DNA of 64,000 nucleotides from CAZMGV01 sp964621525 [NCBI: uncultured bacterium] (GTDB lineage Bacteria; JAGRBM01), in NCBI GenBank assembly GCA_964621525.1, contig CAZUMS010000015.1:23890-87889 (forward strand). Direction: 5' to 3'. The notes beneath the pieces were generated by a model. It saw only the letters and a list, made by a program, of their open reading frames with translations, was not told where the DNA came from and searched no databases. Of this stretch, positions 24,424 to 33,151 are shown piece after piece; the first letter of the stretch is position 1; the number at the start of each line of letters is the position of its first letter. A program made the translations under genes and the position numbers.

Positions 24424-25419
24424 GTGTCCGATATTTCCCCAACGAAAAAGGCGCCTCCATGTCCCGTCTGCGGCGGCGAAAGCCGGCCGGAGTCGCTCGT
24501 CGGAGAGCAGGACGCCTGGCCCTCAAGCCGGGACCGGTTCACGCTCTGCGCGTGCGCCGTCTGCGGTTCCCGCTTCATCGACCCGGTCACGATCCCGCAT
24601 CCGATCGGCCATTACTACCCTGACGATTACTACGGTAGCACGCAGGAGAAATACCGGGGCGTCTTCCAGAAACTTTCCGATGCCTTCCGGCGCTGGCGGT
24701 TCCGGAGCGTCTACGGAGGTTCAGGCGGAGGAGCCCGGTCGGTCCTCGATTTCGGTTGCGGCCGGGGCGTGATGCTGGCGGCCTTCAAGGAGAACGGCTG
24801 GAACGCGAAAGGGGTCGAGTTCTCTGCGGCCTCGGCCGCACTTGTGAAGAAAGACTTTGGAATTGATGTCCTGCACGGACCGGACGCCATCGAGCAGCTT
24901 GGGGCGGAGAAGTTCGACCTCATCACCCTTTTTCACGTTCTGGAGCATGTGCCGGATCCCCGGGCGACGATCCGCAGGCTCGCGGCGCACCTGGGGGCCG
25001 GCGGCCGGTTCGTGATCGAGGTGCCGAACTATTGCGGCGCTCAGCGGTTTCTGTTCGGCACTTCGTGGTGGCACCTCGACCCGCCCAGGCACCTCGTTCA
25101 CTTCACGAAAGATTCGCTTGTCCGGATGCTGGAGCGGCTGGACCTCAAGGTGAAGGTCGTATCCACATTTTCCAGCGAATACTCTGTCTTCTGCTTCCTC
25201 CAGTCGCTGCTCTCCCGCATTACCCGGCGGCCGAACCGCCTCCATGTGTTCCTCCGGGCGACGCCGGGAGCGGAAAAGCCGGGCGGGGTCGAGACGGTTC
25301 TCACCATCCTCTTGTCCGGCCTGTTCTTCGTGCCGTCGGTGATCGGAGCGCTGGCTCTCGGTCTCATCGGGCAGGGCGATGTCGTGCGCGTTGAGGCGGG
25401 GAAGCAGCCGCTGTCCTGA
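24424..25419 (+). CDS. Class I SAM-dependent methyltransferase with N-terminal zinc ribbon
   Basis: 331 aa from GTG 24424. CPVCGGE and CAVCGSRF (about residues 13-50) form a rubredoxin-like zinc site. The SAM domain has VLDFGCGRGVMLAAFKENGW, GVEFS and LITLFHVLEHVPDP. After the catalytic fold a hydrophobic segment (about 288-318, VLTILLSGLFFVPSVIGALALGL) probably anchors the protein to the membrane. The architecture is frequent in polysaccharide and lipid-sugar clusters, which agrees with the neighbouring YfhO-like and DegT genes. Confidence 0.82.
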   Translation: MSDISPTKKAPPCPVCGGESRPESLVGEQDAWPSSRDRFTLCACAVCGSRFIDPVTIPHPIGHYYPDDYYGSTQEKYRGVFQKLSDAFRRWRFRSVYGGSGGGARSVLDFGCGRGVMLAAFKENGWNAKGVEFSAASAALVKKDFGIDVLHGPDAIEQLGAEKFDLITLFHVLEHVPDPRATIRRLAAHLGAGGRFVIEVPNYCGAQRFLFGTSWWHLDPPRHLVHFTKDSLVRMLERLDLKVKVVSTFSSEYSVFCFLQSLLSRITRRPNRLHVFLRATPGAEKPGGVETVLTILLSGLFFVPSVIGALALGLIGQGDVVRVEAGKQPLS

Positions 25420-25452
25420 AAAGCGAACGGGCGATCCCGCCAGGGACCGCCC
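25419..25452 (-). terminator. Intrinsic terminator of the hpnI-degT operon
   Basis: Stem 25429-25438 pairs with 25443-25452 (GGGCG-TCCC with one mismatch, 4-base loop). On the minus strand it is followed by GTTCGCTTTT. It lies 32 bp past the DegT gene stop and abuts the convergent methyltransferase stop. Confidence 0.6.
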
Positions 25453-25483
25453 GCTTGCGCTCGCCTGAAAAGTTCTCAGCCGG

Positions 25484-26638
25484 TCAGCTGATGAACTCCT
25501 TGAGGCCCCACTTCACGCCGTCGATGGTCCGCTGGATCATCTCGTCGGTGATGCCGGGGAAGAGCGGCAGGCAGATGTGCCGGGCGCAGCCTTCGTCGGC
25601 GTTCGGGTAGTTGCCCTTGTCGAGGCCCTTGAAGATCGGCTGCTTGTGCAGGGGTTCCTCATAAACCTCGCCGGTGAGGCCGACGTTGTATTTCTCGCGC
25701 ACGGCCGCCTTCATCGCCTTGCGGTCCTTCAGCGGGCGCTTCGGGATGAGCAGGTACTTGTAGTAGTTCGCGACGCCGCCCTCGGGGGTCAGCATCGGGC
25801 GGGCGAGGGGATCGTCCCTGAACGCCGCATCGTAGGCCTTCGCCGCGCGCTGGCGCTCCCTGATCATGAAATCCAGCCGGTCGAGCTGCTTGAGGCCGAT
25901 GACCGCATGGATCTCCGACATGCGCCAGTTGTAACCGAGACGGGTATGGGCGTTCACGGTGAAGCTCGCCTTGCCCTGATCGCGGTAGATGAGGGCTTCG
26001 TTATAGACGCTCTCATCGTCCGTCGTGATGATGCCGCCTTCGCCGCTCGTCATCACCTTGGTCGGATAGAACGAGAAGCTGGCGGCCTTGCCGAACTTTC
26101 CGGCTTTCACGCCCTTGTAGGAAGATCCGTGTGCGTGGGCGGCGTCCTCGAACAGCCAGATGCCTTTCTTCTTGCAGAAGTCGGCGATCTCGTTGATGTG
26201 CGGCGTCACGAACCCGCCGATGTGGACGATACAGACGCCCACGGTGTTCGGAGTGAGCCGTTTCTCGATCTCCTTGACGGTGAGCGAGTAGTAGTCCGGG
26301 TCCATGTCGGCGAGAACGGCGTTGCCACCCGCGTGCTCGATACCCGCGGCGGTCGCGAAGAACGTGTTCGTCGGGCAGATCACGTCCTTGCCCTTCACGC
26401 CGAAGGCGCGGAGCGGGATCTCGATGGAGCTTGTGCCGGAGTTCACGGCGACGGCGTACTTCGTGCCGCAGAACTCGGCCCAGCGGCGCTCGAGCTCCTT
26501 GCCGTGCTTGCCGAGGGTGAGCTGGCCCGAGGCCAGCACCTGGTCGATCTGTTCGAGAATCCATTTGCGGTCCTCATCCGGGAAATAGAGTTTCGCGGCG
26601 GGGACGAGCGGCTTGTCCGCTCCGGGGTTCGTGGACAT
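25484..26638 (-). CDS. DegT/DnrJ/EryC1 PLP-dependent sugar aminotransferase
   Basis: 384 aa from ATG 26638, preceded by GAAGGAG. PLP-site motifs: NSGTSSIEIPLRAFGVKGKD, DAAHAHGSSYKG, and the Schiff-base Lys in FSFYPTKVMTSGEGG. WRMSEIHAVIGLKQL matches the family core. DegT enzymes aminate keto-sugar nucleotides in polysaccharide and antibiotic pathways. As last gene of the hpnI-hpnK-eamA-degT operon it may supply an amino-sugar donor, but a role on another small substrate is possible. Near-complete family length. Confidence 0.88.
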   Translation of the reverse strand: MSTNPGADKPLVPAAKLYFPDEDRKWILEQIDQVLASGQLTLGKHGKELERRWAEFCGTKYAVAVNSGTSSIEIPLRAFGVKGKDVICPTNTFFATAAGIEHAGGNAVLADMDPDYYSLTVKEIEKRLTPNTVGVCIVHIGGFVTPHINEIADFCKKKGIWLFEDAAHAHGSSYKGVKAGKFGKAASFSFYPTKVMTSGEGGIITTDDESVYNEALIYRDQGKASFTVNAHTRLGYNWRMSEIHAVIGLKQLDRLDFMIRERQRAAKAYDAAFRDDPLARPMLTPEGGVANYYKYLLIPKRPLKDRKAMKAAVREKYNVGLTGEVYEEPLHKQPIFKGLDKGNYPNADEGCARHICLPLFPGITDEMIQRTIDGVKWGLKEFIS

Positions 26639-26678
26639 GGGGACTCCTTCTGGCGGCCTCTCTCTTTCAGGAGGCCGG

Positions 26679-27074
26679 TTAGTTGCCGATCTGTTCCGGT
26701 TTCCAGCTGATCGTGAGCAGGATGATGCCCGCACCGATCAGCGCGACACCGCCCCACCGGAGGAGCGGGACCGTCTCACCCAGGACGAAACGGGCCATGA
26801 TGACGGCGACGATGTATTCCATCGCCGTCACGGGCACGATAAAGCTGACCGGCGCCCGGGCGAGCAGGGCGAGGTTCAGGAAAAACGCCACGGCCATGAG
26901 CGCCGTGCCAAGGATGACAGACGGGGTGGTGAGCGCCTTCCAGAAATACCGGAAGGTTTCTAGCGAGAACCAGTCATCGTGGACGCCGAGGGCGACCATG
27001 CCCTTCGACTGGATCACGGGACCTGCGGCGGCGCAGATTACGGAAATGATCAGGAGGACGAATACGGTCGCCAT
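26679..27074 (-). CDS. Small EamA/DMT-like membrane protein (four-helix)
   Basis: 131 aa from ATG 27074 (AAGGAG upstream), with four hydrophobic helices ending GGVALIGAGIILLTISWKPEQ. The pattern FIVPVTAMEYIVAVIMARFVLGE followed by GVALIGAGI is that of half-size DMT proteins such as ArnE/ArnF and EmrE-like exporters. In this context (glycosyltransferase, deacetylase, aminotransferase) a flippase for a modified lipid is plausible. Half-size members usually work as dimers. Confidence 0.75.
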   Translation of the reverse strand: MATVFVLLIISVICAAAGPVIQSKGMVALGVHDDWFSLETFRYFWKALTTPSVILGTALMAVAFFLNLALLARAPVSFIVPVTAMEYIVAVIMARFVLGETVPLLRWGGVALIGAGIILLTISWKPEQIGN

Positions 27075-27111
27075 GCTCGACTCCTTAGCGGTTCCGCGGT
27101 GGGCGGACTGT

Positions 27112-27972
27112 TCAATTTCCAAAGACATCTGAAAATCCGGTAGTGCGGATCCGTTTCGCCTCGAGGGCGGCCCGGACCGCCGGGGCCGTCAGCACCTGGA
27201 GTTCTTCCTCGTGCCGGTAGTCCGGCATGTGGCGGTCGATCTCCGGGCAGCGGCCCGCTGCGGGGTGCGTATATATCTCCGTAACGCCGGGGCCAAGGCG
27301 CGAGATCACGCCGAGCAGATAGCTCTCCGTCACCCGGCCCGATTCGTAGACGCCGAACACTTCGTCGGCGGCGGGGATTCCGCTCCGGCGGAACCTGCCC
27401 GTGAGGCGTTTTGCCCACGGGACGATGAGGAGCGCCGAGAGGATTTTCTCTACAAGGTGTCCCGGGCCGGCCGCGAGCGACTTGCGCAGGGGCTCCCAGG
27501 GGATGCGAATCGCCGGCCTGCCGTAGTCGGAGGCGATTTCGATCAGGGCGTCCAGAACCGCCGGATGAATGTGGAAGTGGTTGTGCCCGTTCACGTGGTC
27601 CAGTCTGAGGCCGGTGGCGGCAAATTTCTCGAACTGCGCCCGGATCTCGCGGCGAAGCTGGGAGCGGGCTGCGCTGCTGAAGAAGTATTTCGTGCCGGTC
27701 GCGAAGACCGCGCTGCCGAACTTTCCGTCCGGTCCCGCGAGCGCGGGGATTTCGGACGGGGGCAGGGCGGGGATGCCTTCGAACAGGACCAGGTGGAGGC
27801 CCACCCGGAGCGACGGGGTTTCCTTAGCGCGGCGGACTGCGTCGTCGAACCCCCGGCCCGTGACCATGAGGGAGGCGGCCGAGAGCACGCCTTCCGTGTG
27901 GGCGCGGACAATGCCCTCGTTCACGACAGGGTCGAGACCGTAATCGTCGCCGGTGACGATTAGCCGGCTCAT
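27112..27972 (-). CDS. hpnK: HpnK-like YdjC-family deacetylase
   Basis: 286 aa from ATG 27972, overlapping the hpnI stop by 4 bp (ATGA). N-terminal RLIVTGDDYGLDPVVNEGI carries the metal-binding DD pair. GLHLVLFEG and DHVNGHNHFHIHPAVLD provide His ligands, and EIYTHPAAG closes the site. HpnK removes the acetyl group from the N-acetylglucosamine that HpnI adds to bacteriohopanetetrol in hopanoid producers. The direct HpnI partner strengthens the call. No hopanoid cyclase gene is in this window. Confidence 0.82.
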   Translation of the reverse strand: MSRLIVTGDDYGLDPVVNEGIVRAHTEGVLSAASLMVTGRGFDDAVRRAKETPSLRVGLHLVLFEGIPALPPSEIPALAGPDGKFGSAVFATGTKYFFSSAARSQLRREIRAQFEKFAATGLRLDHVNGHNHFHIHPAVLDALIEIASDYGRPAIRIPWEPLRKSLAAGPGHLVEKILSALLIVPWAKRLTGRFRRSGIPAADEVFGVYESGRVTESYLLGVISRLGPGVTEIYTHPAAGRCPEIDRHMPDYRHEEELQVLTAPAVRAALEAKRIRTTGFSDVFGN

Positions 27973-29192
27973 GCCCGTCCCGGTCCGGGTTCCGCCGCCG
28001 CCGGAGCATCCGGCTCGATGCGGCCCACCTCGACCAGCTTCCCGTTGGTGAGCCTGAACAGGCGGTCCCGCCAGATGGTGTGGTTTTTCGTGATGCTGAG
28101 GAACCAGGTGGAAAGGGCCACGAGATCGCGTACGGGCAGCAGCCAGATGCTGCCGAGCCCGGTCCGGTCGCCGATCACGGCGCAGGTCACGGCACCCGTA
28201 ACCATCCGGACGATGACGATCGCGGCGAGAAAGGACACTGCCCATGGAGCAAAGCCGTTCACGAGCGCGAGGATCAGGGCGAACGGGATGCCCTTGAGCA
28301 GAATCGTCCAGTAAAAGGCATTGGGCCGGGCGGCGCGGGTATTCTGGTCCCAGTACACCTGATGATCGAACCAGGCCCTGTAGCCGGAGAGGTCCACGGT
28401 CGTGTCGGCCATGTACGGAAGGATCTCGACCTTCTCGCCGGCTTCCCAGATCTTGCGGCCCATCTCGAAGTCTTCGACGAGATAGTGCGCGAGCGGGGCG
28501 AATCCGCCGATGCGGTCCAGCGTGGACCGCTTGAGGGCGATGGATGCCCCGAGGCAGGCATTTGAGAGGCCGTTGCTCGTGGCAAAGGCGACGTTCGGAA
28601 TGAACTCGGTGTTGAAGGATAGGAGTTCCAGTTTTTCGGGCAGCGTCACGGCGTCGGTCGCCCGGTAGAGCGTCGAGACGGCGCCGACGCCGGGCCGGTC
28701 CAGCGGAGCGGTGATGACATCCAGATAGTCCGGTTTCACGCGGGTGTCGGCATCCGAGATCACGATGACTTCGCCGGCGGCTGCCTTGTAGCAGTTCACC
28801 ATGTTGTTAACCTTGCCGTTGGGACCGACGACGCCCGTGTCGAGCACCATCTTCGCCCGGCCGGGGAATTCGGCGAGGAGCCGCTTCACCACGGGGATTA
28901 CCGGGTCGTCTTCCCGCTGGACGCCGAACACGACGTCGTAGTCCGGGTAATCCTGCACGAGGAACGACCTGAAATTTTCATAGGCCAGCCGTTCAAGACC
29001 GTAAACGGGTTTGAGAATGGTGACTTTGGGGCGGGGGCCCGGGGGCCTCGCGGCCGGAATCCGGCGGCGGAAGAAATTGGCCAGCGAGACGGTCGAGACG
29101 ACCCAGTACCCGGCGCTGACGATGGCCGGAATGGACAGCAGGATGTTGAGGAAAAGCTTCAAGAGCGGCCGGAAAAACCTGTAGAATCTCAC
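27969..29192 (-). CDS. hpnI: HpnI-like membrane glycosyltransferase (ceramide glucosyltransferase family)
   Basis: 407 aa. An N-terminal membrane helix (about 10-40) precedes the GT-A domain: TILKPVYGLERLAYENF, VISDADTRVKPDYL (DxD-like), LGASIALKRS, HYLVEDFEMGRKIWEAGE, and QNTRAARP in place of the QxxRW signature. Two or three C-terminal membrane segments follow. It is a GT21-type processive-like enzyme; HpnI is the hopanoid-associated member that uses UDP-GlcNAc. Start GTG 29192 is inside a hairpin (29190-29212). It is the first gene of the hpnI-hpnK-eamA-degT operon. Confidence 0.8.
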   Translation of the reverse strand: MRFYRFFRPLLKLFLNILLSIPAIVSAGYWVVSTVSLANFFRRRIPAARPPGPRPKVTILKPVYGLERLAYENFRSFLVQDYPDYDVVFGVQREDDPVIPVVKRLLAEFPGRAKMVLDTGVVGPNGKVNNMVNCYKAAAGEVIVISDADTRVKPDYLDVITAPLDRPGVGAVSTLYRATDAVTLPEKLELLSFNTEFIPNVAFATSNGLSNACLGASIALKRSTLDRIGGFAPLAHYLVEDFEMGRKIWEAGEKVEILPYMADTTVDLSGYRAWFDHQVYWDQNTRAARPNAFYWTILLKGIPFALILALVNGFAPWAVSFLAAIVIVRMVTGAVTCAVIGDRTGLGSIWLLPVRDLVALSTWFLSITKNHTIWRDRLFRLTNGKLVEVGRIEPDAPAAAEPGPGRA

Positions 29193-29212
29193 CCCCCGGA
29201 CGATCCGGGGTG
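29190..29212 (-). promoter_or_regulatory. Hairpin over the ribosome-binding site and start of hpnI
   Basis: On the minus strand CACCCCGGA-TCG-TCCGGGGGGTG forms a 9 bp stem with a 2-base bulge. The 3' arm holds the G-rich Shine-Dalgarno-like stretch and the GTG start (29192). Such a structure would limit initiation unless opened. Confidence 0.4.
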
Positions 29213-29312
29213 CCCGTGGCTATCACGCGGTAAAGGGTACGGTCAAACCGGTGCCTGTGGCGGGTGCGGAGGCCATATCCGAACCCCGAAAAGGCGGATA
29301 CACTGATCCGGG

Positions 29313-30692
29313 GTGATTCAGGTTTTCTCCATATGTTTCAGCAGGTTGCGGTGGGCACGAACCCTGCCGGCACTGCTGGCCGTACTGATGCTGGCGGGCG
29401 GCGTCCGGGCGGCTCCCCGGCAGAACCCGAAGCCGCCTGCCCCGCCGCCGTCGGAGACCGAGCCCTCGCCTGAAAAAACGCCGGAGAAGCCGGGCCGCTT
29501 CAAGCTCGATCCCCGGGTGATCGAATTCGCCGAAAAGCTGAACCCGCAGCGGACGTTCGAGGCGGGCGGAAACCGGGTGCAGTTCATTCCGGTTCCGGTC
29601 GTGGATTTCGATCCGAACGAAGGCCCCACGGGCGGGGTTATGGGGATCTTTCTGATCCAGAAGCGATCCACGAACGCCATCGCCCATATCGTGACGCCGC
29701 AGTACACCTGGAACGAGATCATCGGTCATACGGCGACGCTCGACTATCAGGGATACTACCGCCGCGGGTTCAAGCTGAGACTCTACGGCTCGCTCGCCGA
29801 ACGGAACTACTGGGAGACGCTCGGTATCCTGGAGCGGGACACGATCTGGGGCATGCCGTTCTTTTTCTCGCTCGAAGGCAACGCCATCAAGGATCCCTAC
29901 CAGCGGTTCTACGGGATCGGCGCGGGCACTCCGGCTTCGGCGGAGAGCGCCTACACGGGGCTCGATTACCGGGCGCAGTTCCGGTTCGGGTACCGGCTGC
30001 TCGGGGCTGTGTCGCTGGTGGCCGAGGAGGAGTTTCTCCGGTCGGAGATCCGTTCGGACGTAATCCCGAATGTGCCGTCCACGCTGGCGGCGTTCCCCGG
30101 TCTGCCCGGTACGCCCCGAAGCGACACGCTCCTGCACCGGATCGCCATCGAGATGGACACCCGTCCCGAAGGAGAGTTTTCCCGCCGTGGCCTGTTCGCG
30201 AGGGCCTACGGGTTACGGAGCGACGACGGTGCGGGGAGCGATGTTTCGTGGTGGGGCTGGGGGCTGGAGGGCCTCATGCTCGTGCCATTCGGAGAGCGTG
30301 TCTATTCGGTCACGCGGATTCTCATGGATCATGTGATCGGTCCGGACACGATCCCTTTCAACCGGCTGCCGAGCCTGGGCGGCGACCGGGGGCTCAGGGG
30401 TTTCGGCGGCGGACGGTTCTACGACCGGGGCCGGTGGCTCGGACAGATGGAGCTGCGCGTCGCTCTCGTCCGGCTTAACTGGTTCGACGTGGATTCCGAA
30501 GTCCGCATCGATCCGTTCTTAGAAGTGGGCCAGGTGTTCCACGGGACGGGCCCTGTGGATGCCGGCAATATAGAGCTCACGGGCGGCGCCGGCTGGCGGC
30601 TCGAGGTGAAGCCCGACATCCTCGTGCGCGTGGATTTCGGCGTCTCCAGGGACGGGCTCGTGGTGTTCGTGAAGGTGGGATACCCGTTCTGA
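29313..30692 (+). CDS. Omp85/BamA-type outer-membrane barrel protein (surface antigen family)
   Basis: 459 aa. The signal peptide is near residues 15-33 (LPALLAVLMLAGGVRA), followed by a Pro-rich linker with no POTRA domain. From about 80 on, alternating beta strands run to the end; the family motif LGGDRGLRGFGGGRFYDRG carries the LRGF lock loop. The final strand ends in Phe (VKVGYPF), as BAM substrates do. Without POTRA it resembles the single-barrel surface-antigen proteins rather than BamA or TamA. GTG 29313 is used; TTG 29345 is possible. The TonB receptor begins 21 bp downstream. Confidence 0.85.
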   Translation: MIQVFSICFSRLRWARTLPALLAVLMLAGGVRAAPRQNPKPPAPPPSETEPSPEKTPEKPGRFKLDPRVIEFAEKLNPQRTFEAGGNRVQFIPVPVVDFDPNEGPTGGVMGIFLIQKRSTNAIAHIVTPQYTWNEIIGHTATLDYQGYYRRGFKLRLYGSLAERNYWETLGILERDTIWGMPFFFSLEGNAIKDPYQRFYGIGAGTPASAESAYTGLDYRAQFRFGYRLLGAVSLVAEEEFLRSEIRSDVIPNVPSTLAAFPGLPGTPRSDTLLHRIAIEMDTRPEGEFSRRGLFARAYGLRSDDGAGSDVSWWGWGLEGLMLVPFGERVYSVTRILMDHVIGPDTIPFNRLPSLGGDRGLRGFGGGRFYDRGRWLGQMELRVALVRLNWFDVDSEVRIDPFLEVGQVFHGTGPVDAGNIELTGGAGWRLEVKPDILVRVDFGVSRDGLVVFVKVGYPF

Positions 30693-30712
30693 GGCTGTTT
30701 CATCCGGAAACG

Positions 30713-32788
30713 GTGTGGCGCGTGCAGCGCAATTCCGGATTGAGCCCGCCGGGAATTCGCGATATTCTTGGTTTCTTGGAAACGAAGGGGAACAGGGGCC
30801 GCCTGCTGGCGGCGCTGGCAGTCGGGCTGTCGCTGGCTTCCGTGCCCTTGAAGGCGGATGGCCCCGCGACAGCCGTGGAACCGGCGGACGACTACGCCGA
30901 CCTGTCCCTGGACGCGCTCCTCGATCAGGAAATCACAGTCGCCTCGAACCGGGCGTTCTCGCAGCGGGAAACCCCCGCCATTGTCAGCATCATCACGGAG
31001 GAGGAAATCCGCAAGAGCGGCGCCAGGGATCTGGTGGACCTGCTCGCGCTCGTGCCCGGTTTCTTCGTCGCCACGGATGTCACAAACGTTGTAGGTATCG
31101 GCGTCCGCGGCAACTGGGCCCACGAGGGTAAGGTGCTGGTCCTTCTGGACGGGCACGAGCTGAACGAGCTCAGTTATTCGGCGGTACCCGTCGGCGGGCA
31201 TTTTCTCCCGGAACTGATCCACAGGATCGAGATCATCCGGGGGCCCGGCTCGGCCATGTACGGCGGCTTCGCGGAACTCGCGGTCATCAACATCGTGACG
31301 AAGGTCGGCGCCGAAGCGGCCGGGTACCAGGCCAACCTGACCGGCGGCACCACGGAGGAGCACGTCTCGCGAGGCTCCGTTTCCACGCAGGGCGGCTGGA
31401 AGTTGTCGGAGGACACTTATCTCGGGCTGGCTGCTGCCACCGGATGGTCGATTCGCAGTGACCGGCGGTTTCACGACTTCTACGGCGGCAGCTTTGACAT
31501 GGAGGACGATTCGGATATCCGGAGTTCCTCGGCGAACTTCCGGTTCCGGTTTCGCGACCTGTCGGCGGGAGTCTATGTCGAGCAGTACCGGATGAAAGAA
31601 CGGGACAGTTTTGACACGGTCCTGCCTGCCGCCCTGAACCAGTATTTCACTTCCGTTCACGGGGATGTGACCTATGCCTGGAGGTTCGGCGAGCATTTCC
31701 GGCTGCTGCCCCATTTCAATTTCAAGTGGCAGGAGCCCTGGAACAATCCTACGGCGCCGGTCGCTGCGGACTTTTTCGACAAGGCGGTCGCCCGCTACCT
31801 CACGGGGGTCAGGGCCGAAGGGGAGATCGGCGAGCATGTGAGCGTCATGGTGGGTGGCGAATACCACCTTGAGACTTCCACAGCCCAGGGGGCGACGTTG
31901 CCGTCGGAGTGGTCTCCGACCGGCGAACGTTCGATCGAGTATCACAAGCTCGTGGGTTACGGAGAGGCTTCCGTCGTGACTCCGGTGGTGAACCTCACTG
32001 CCGGGGGACGCATCGAATGGCACAGCGAATCCGGTACCGCCGGAGCCCCCCGTGTGGCACTGACCAAGGCGTTCGGCCCGGGTCATTTCAAAGCCCTTTA
32101 CAGCCGCTCGTTCCGGTATCCGAGTTTCGAGAACATCCGTTACAACCCGTCGATCCGCCCGGAGAAGACCGACGCAGTAGAGCTCGAGGCCGGCTACCGG
32201 TTTGCGGAGAACCTTTTCTTCGCGGTCAACTATTTCGACATCTGGCTGAAGCGTCCGATCGTTTACTACTACGATCTCGCCACAGCCTCGGAGCTCTATG
32301 TGAATTATCCGAAGACCGGTTCGCGCGGCGCGGAGGCCGAAGTCCGGATCAAGGGCCGGTGGGGATATGCAAACGCCGGTTATTCCTTTTACTCGTCCGC
32401 CGGAAAGAACCGGGTTCCGGTTTACGTTGTACCGGGCGAGGATTCCGTCATGCCGGCGTTCCCCAGGCACAAGCTATCGCTGTATGGCAGCGTGAACGTG
32501 ACGGAGCAGTTCACCGTCAATCCGTCGCTGACGGTGATGTCCACGCGGTTCAGCTTCGATTCCGTGGATACGGCGGGTAATTCCGTTGTGAAGGGGTTCC
32601 GCCCGGTCGCCATGGCGTCGATCTACTTCCGGTACGACGGCCTGTTCGTGAAAGGGCTCGCGGCCGGCTTCGGGATACATAATATCTTCAACGAGAACGA
32701 CAGGTACTTCCAGGCTTACGACGGCTACCATGCGCCGATGCCAGGGCTCTCCCGCGAGTACGCGCTGCGGCTCGAATACCGGAGGTGA
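30713..32788 (+). CDS. TonB-dependent outer-membrane receptor
   Basis: 691 aa. The plug domain covers about 55-175: VASNRAFSQRETPAIVSIITEEEI, GARDLVDLLALVPGFF, VLLDGHELNEL, IEIIRGPGSAMYGG (the IRGP box). The remaining 500 residues are barrel strands. The likely signal peptide starts only near residue 28 (GRLLAALAVGLSLASVPLKA), so TTG 30776 is a better candidate start than GTG 30713. No obvious TonB box is visible in the first residues. The plug style resembles deltaproteobacterial receptors whose ligand is often unknown. Confidence 0.85.
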   Translation: MWRVQRNSGLSPPGIRDILGFLETKGNRGRLLAALAVGLSLASVPLKADGPATAVEPADDYADLSLDALLDQEITVASNRAFSQRETPAIVSIITEEEIRKSGARDLVDLLALVPGFFVATDVTNVVGIGVRGNWAHEGKVLVLLDGHELNELSYSAVPVGGHFLPELIHRIEIIRGPGSAMYGGFAELAVINIVTKVGAEAAGYQANLTGGTTEEHVSRGSVSTQGGWKLSEDTYLGLAAATGWSIRSDRRFHDFYGGSFDMEDDSDIRSSSANFRFRFRDLSAGVYVEQYRMKERDSFDTVLPAALNQYFTSVHGDVTYAWRFGEHFRLLPHFNFKWQEPWNNPTAPVAADFFDKAVARYLTGVRAEGEIGEHVSVMVGGEYHLETSTAQGATLPSEWSPTGERSIEYHKLVGYGEASVVTPVVNLTAGGRIEWHSESGTAGAPRVALTKAFGPGHFKALYSRSFRYPSFENIRYNPSIRPEKTDAVELEAGYRFAENLFFAVNYFDIWLKRPIVYYYDLATASELYVNYPKTGSRGAEAEVRIKGRWGYANAGYSFYSSAGKNRVPVYVVPGEDSVMPAFPRHKLSLYGSVNVTEQFTVNPSLTVMSTRFSFDSVDTAGNSVVKGFRPVAMASIYFRYDGLFVKGLAAGFGIHNIFNENDRYFQAYDGYHAPMPGLSREYALRLEYRR

Positions 32789-32973
32789 GCATCCGTCCCG
32801 GTCTTCACCGGCGGTGGCGGAAGGTCCGGCATCGGGACTTTGCGCCCCGGCCGCAGCCGGCGGAGAAGTCCCATCACCAGTAATGCCACGGCATGCAGCG
32901 CGAGGCTCGCCCCCAGCACCCCCGCCCCGATCTGGATTCCCTCGCTCACCCATTCTGCCGTTACCAGTTCCAT
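32725..32973 (-). CDS. Small membrane protein of unknown function
   Basis: 82 aa from ATG 32973, which has GAGGTGA about five bases upstream. One helix (about 12-37, IQIGAGVLGASLALHAVALLVMGLL) is followed by a basic, Pro-rich tail (RRLRPGRKVPMPDLPPPPVK). The 3' end overlaps the TonB-receptor gene by 64 bp on the opposite strand. No family recognised. The good ribosome-binding site and clean helix argue for a real gene, but the overlap lowers confidence. Confidence 0.45.
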   Translation of the reverse strand: MELVTAEWVSEGIQIGAGVLGASLALHAVALLVMGLLRRLRPGRKVPMPDLPPPPVKTGTDAHLRYSSRSAYSRESPGIGAW

Positions 32974-33018
32974 TGCCGTCACCTCGTGTTCGTCCGGTAG
33001 AAAGCAGTATGCACGAGG

Positions 33019-33041
33019 GGTGTGTCAGGAAGTGTCACACC
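33019..33041. promoter_or_regulatory. Inverted repeat upstream of the small membrane-protein gene
   Basis: GGTGTG-N11-CACACC is a perfect 6 bp repeat 46 bp upstream of ATG 32973 and 111 bp before the FmdB-like gene. It could be an operator for either transcript. The rest of 32983-33151 shows nothing further. Confidence 0.3.
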
Positions 33042-33151
33042 TGGAATCTGATCTGATAACAGCGAGTTACGGGTGAATCCGCTCTTGCTGAGAGCCATTC
33101 GGAGGAAATCCCCCGTTGCACTTCCCCTGTTCCCCATAAATCATCCCGCCC

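Noticed and set aside
30419-32470. 683-residue open frame antisense to the TonB receptor
   Set aside because: It mirrors the receptor codons, has no domain motif and lacks a ribosome-binding site. Other long antisense frames of the same kind were rejected too: 843-2609, 7337-9313, 42441-44081, 46868-48400 and 61101-63143. High GC makes such shadow frames common.
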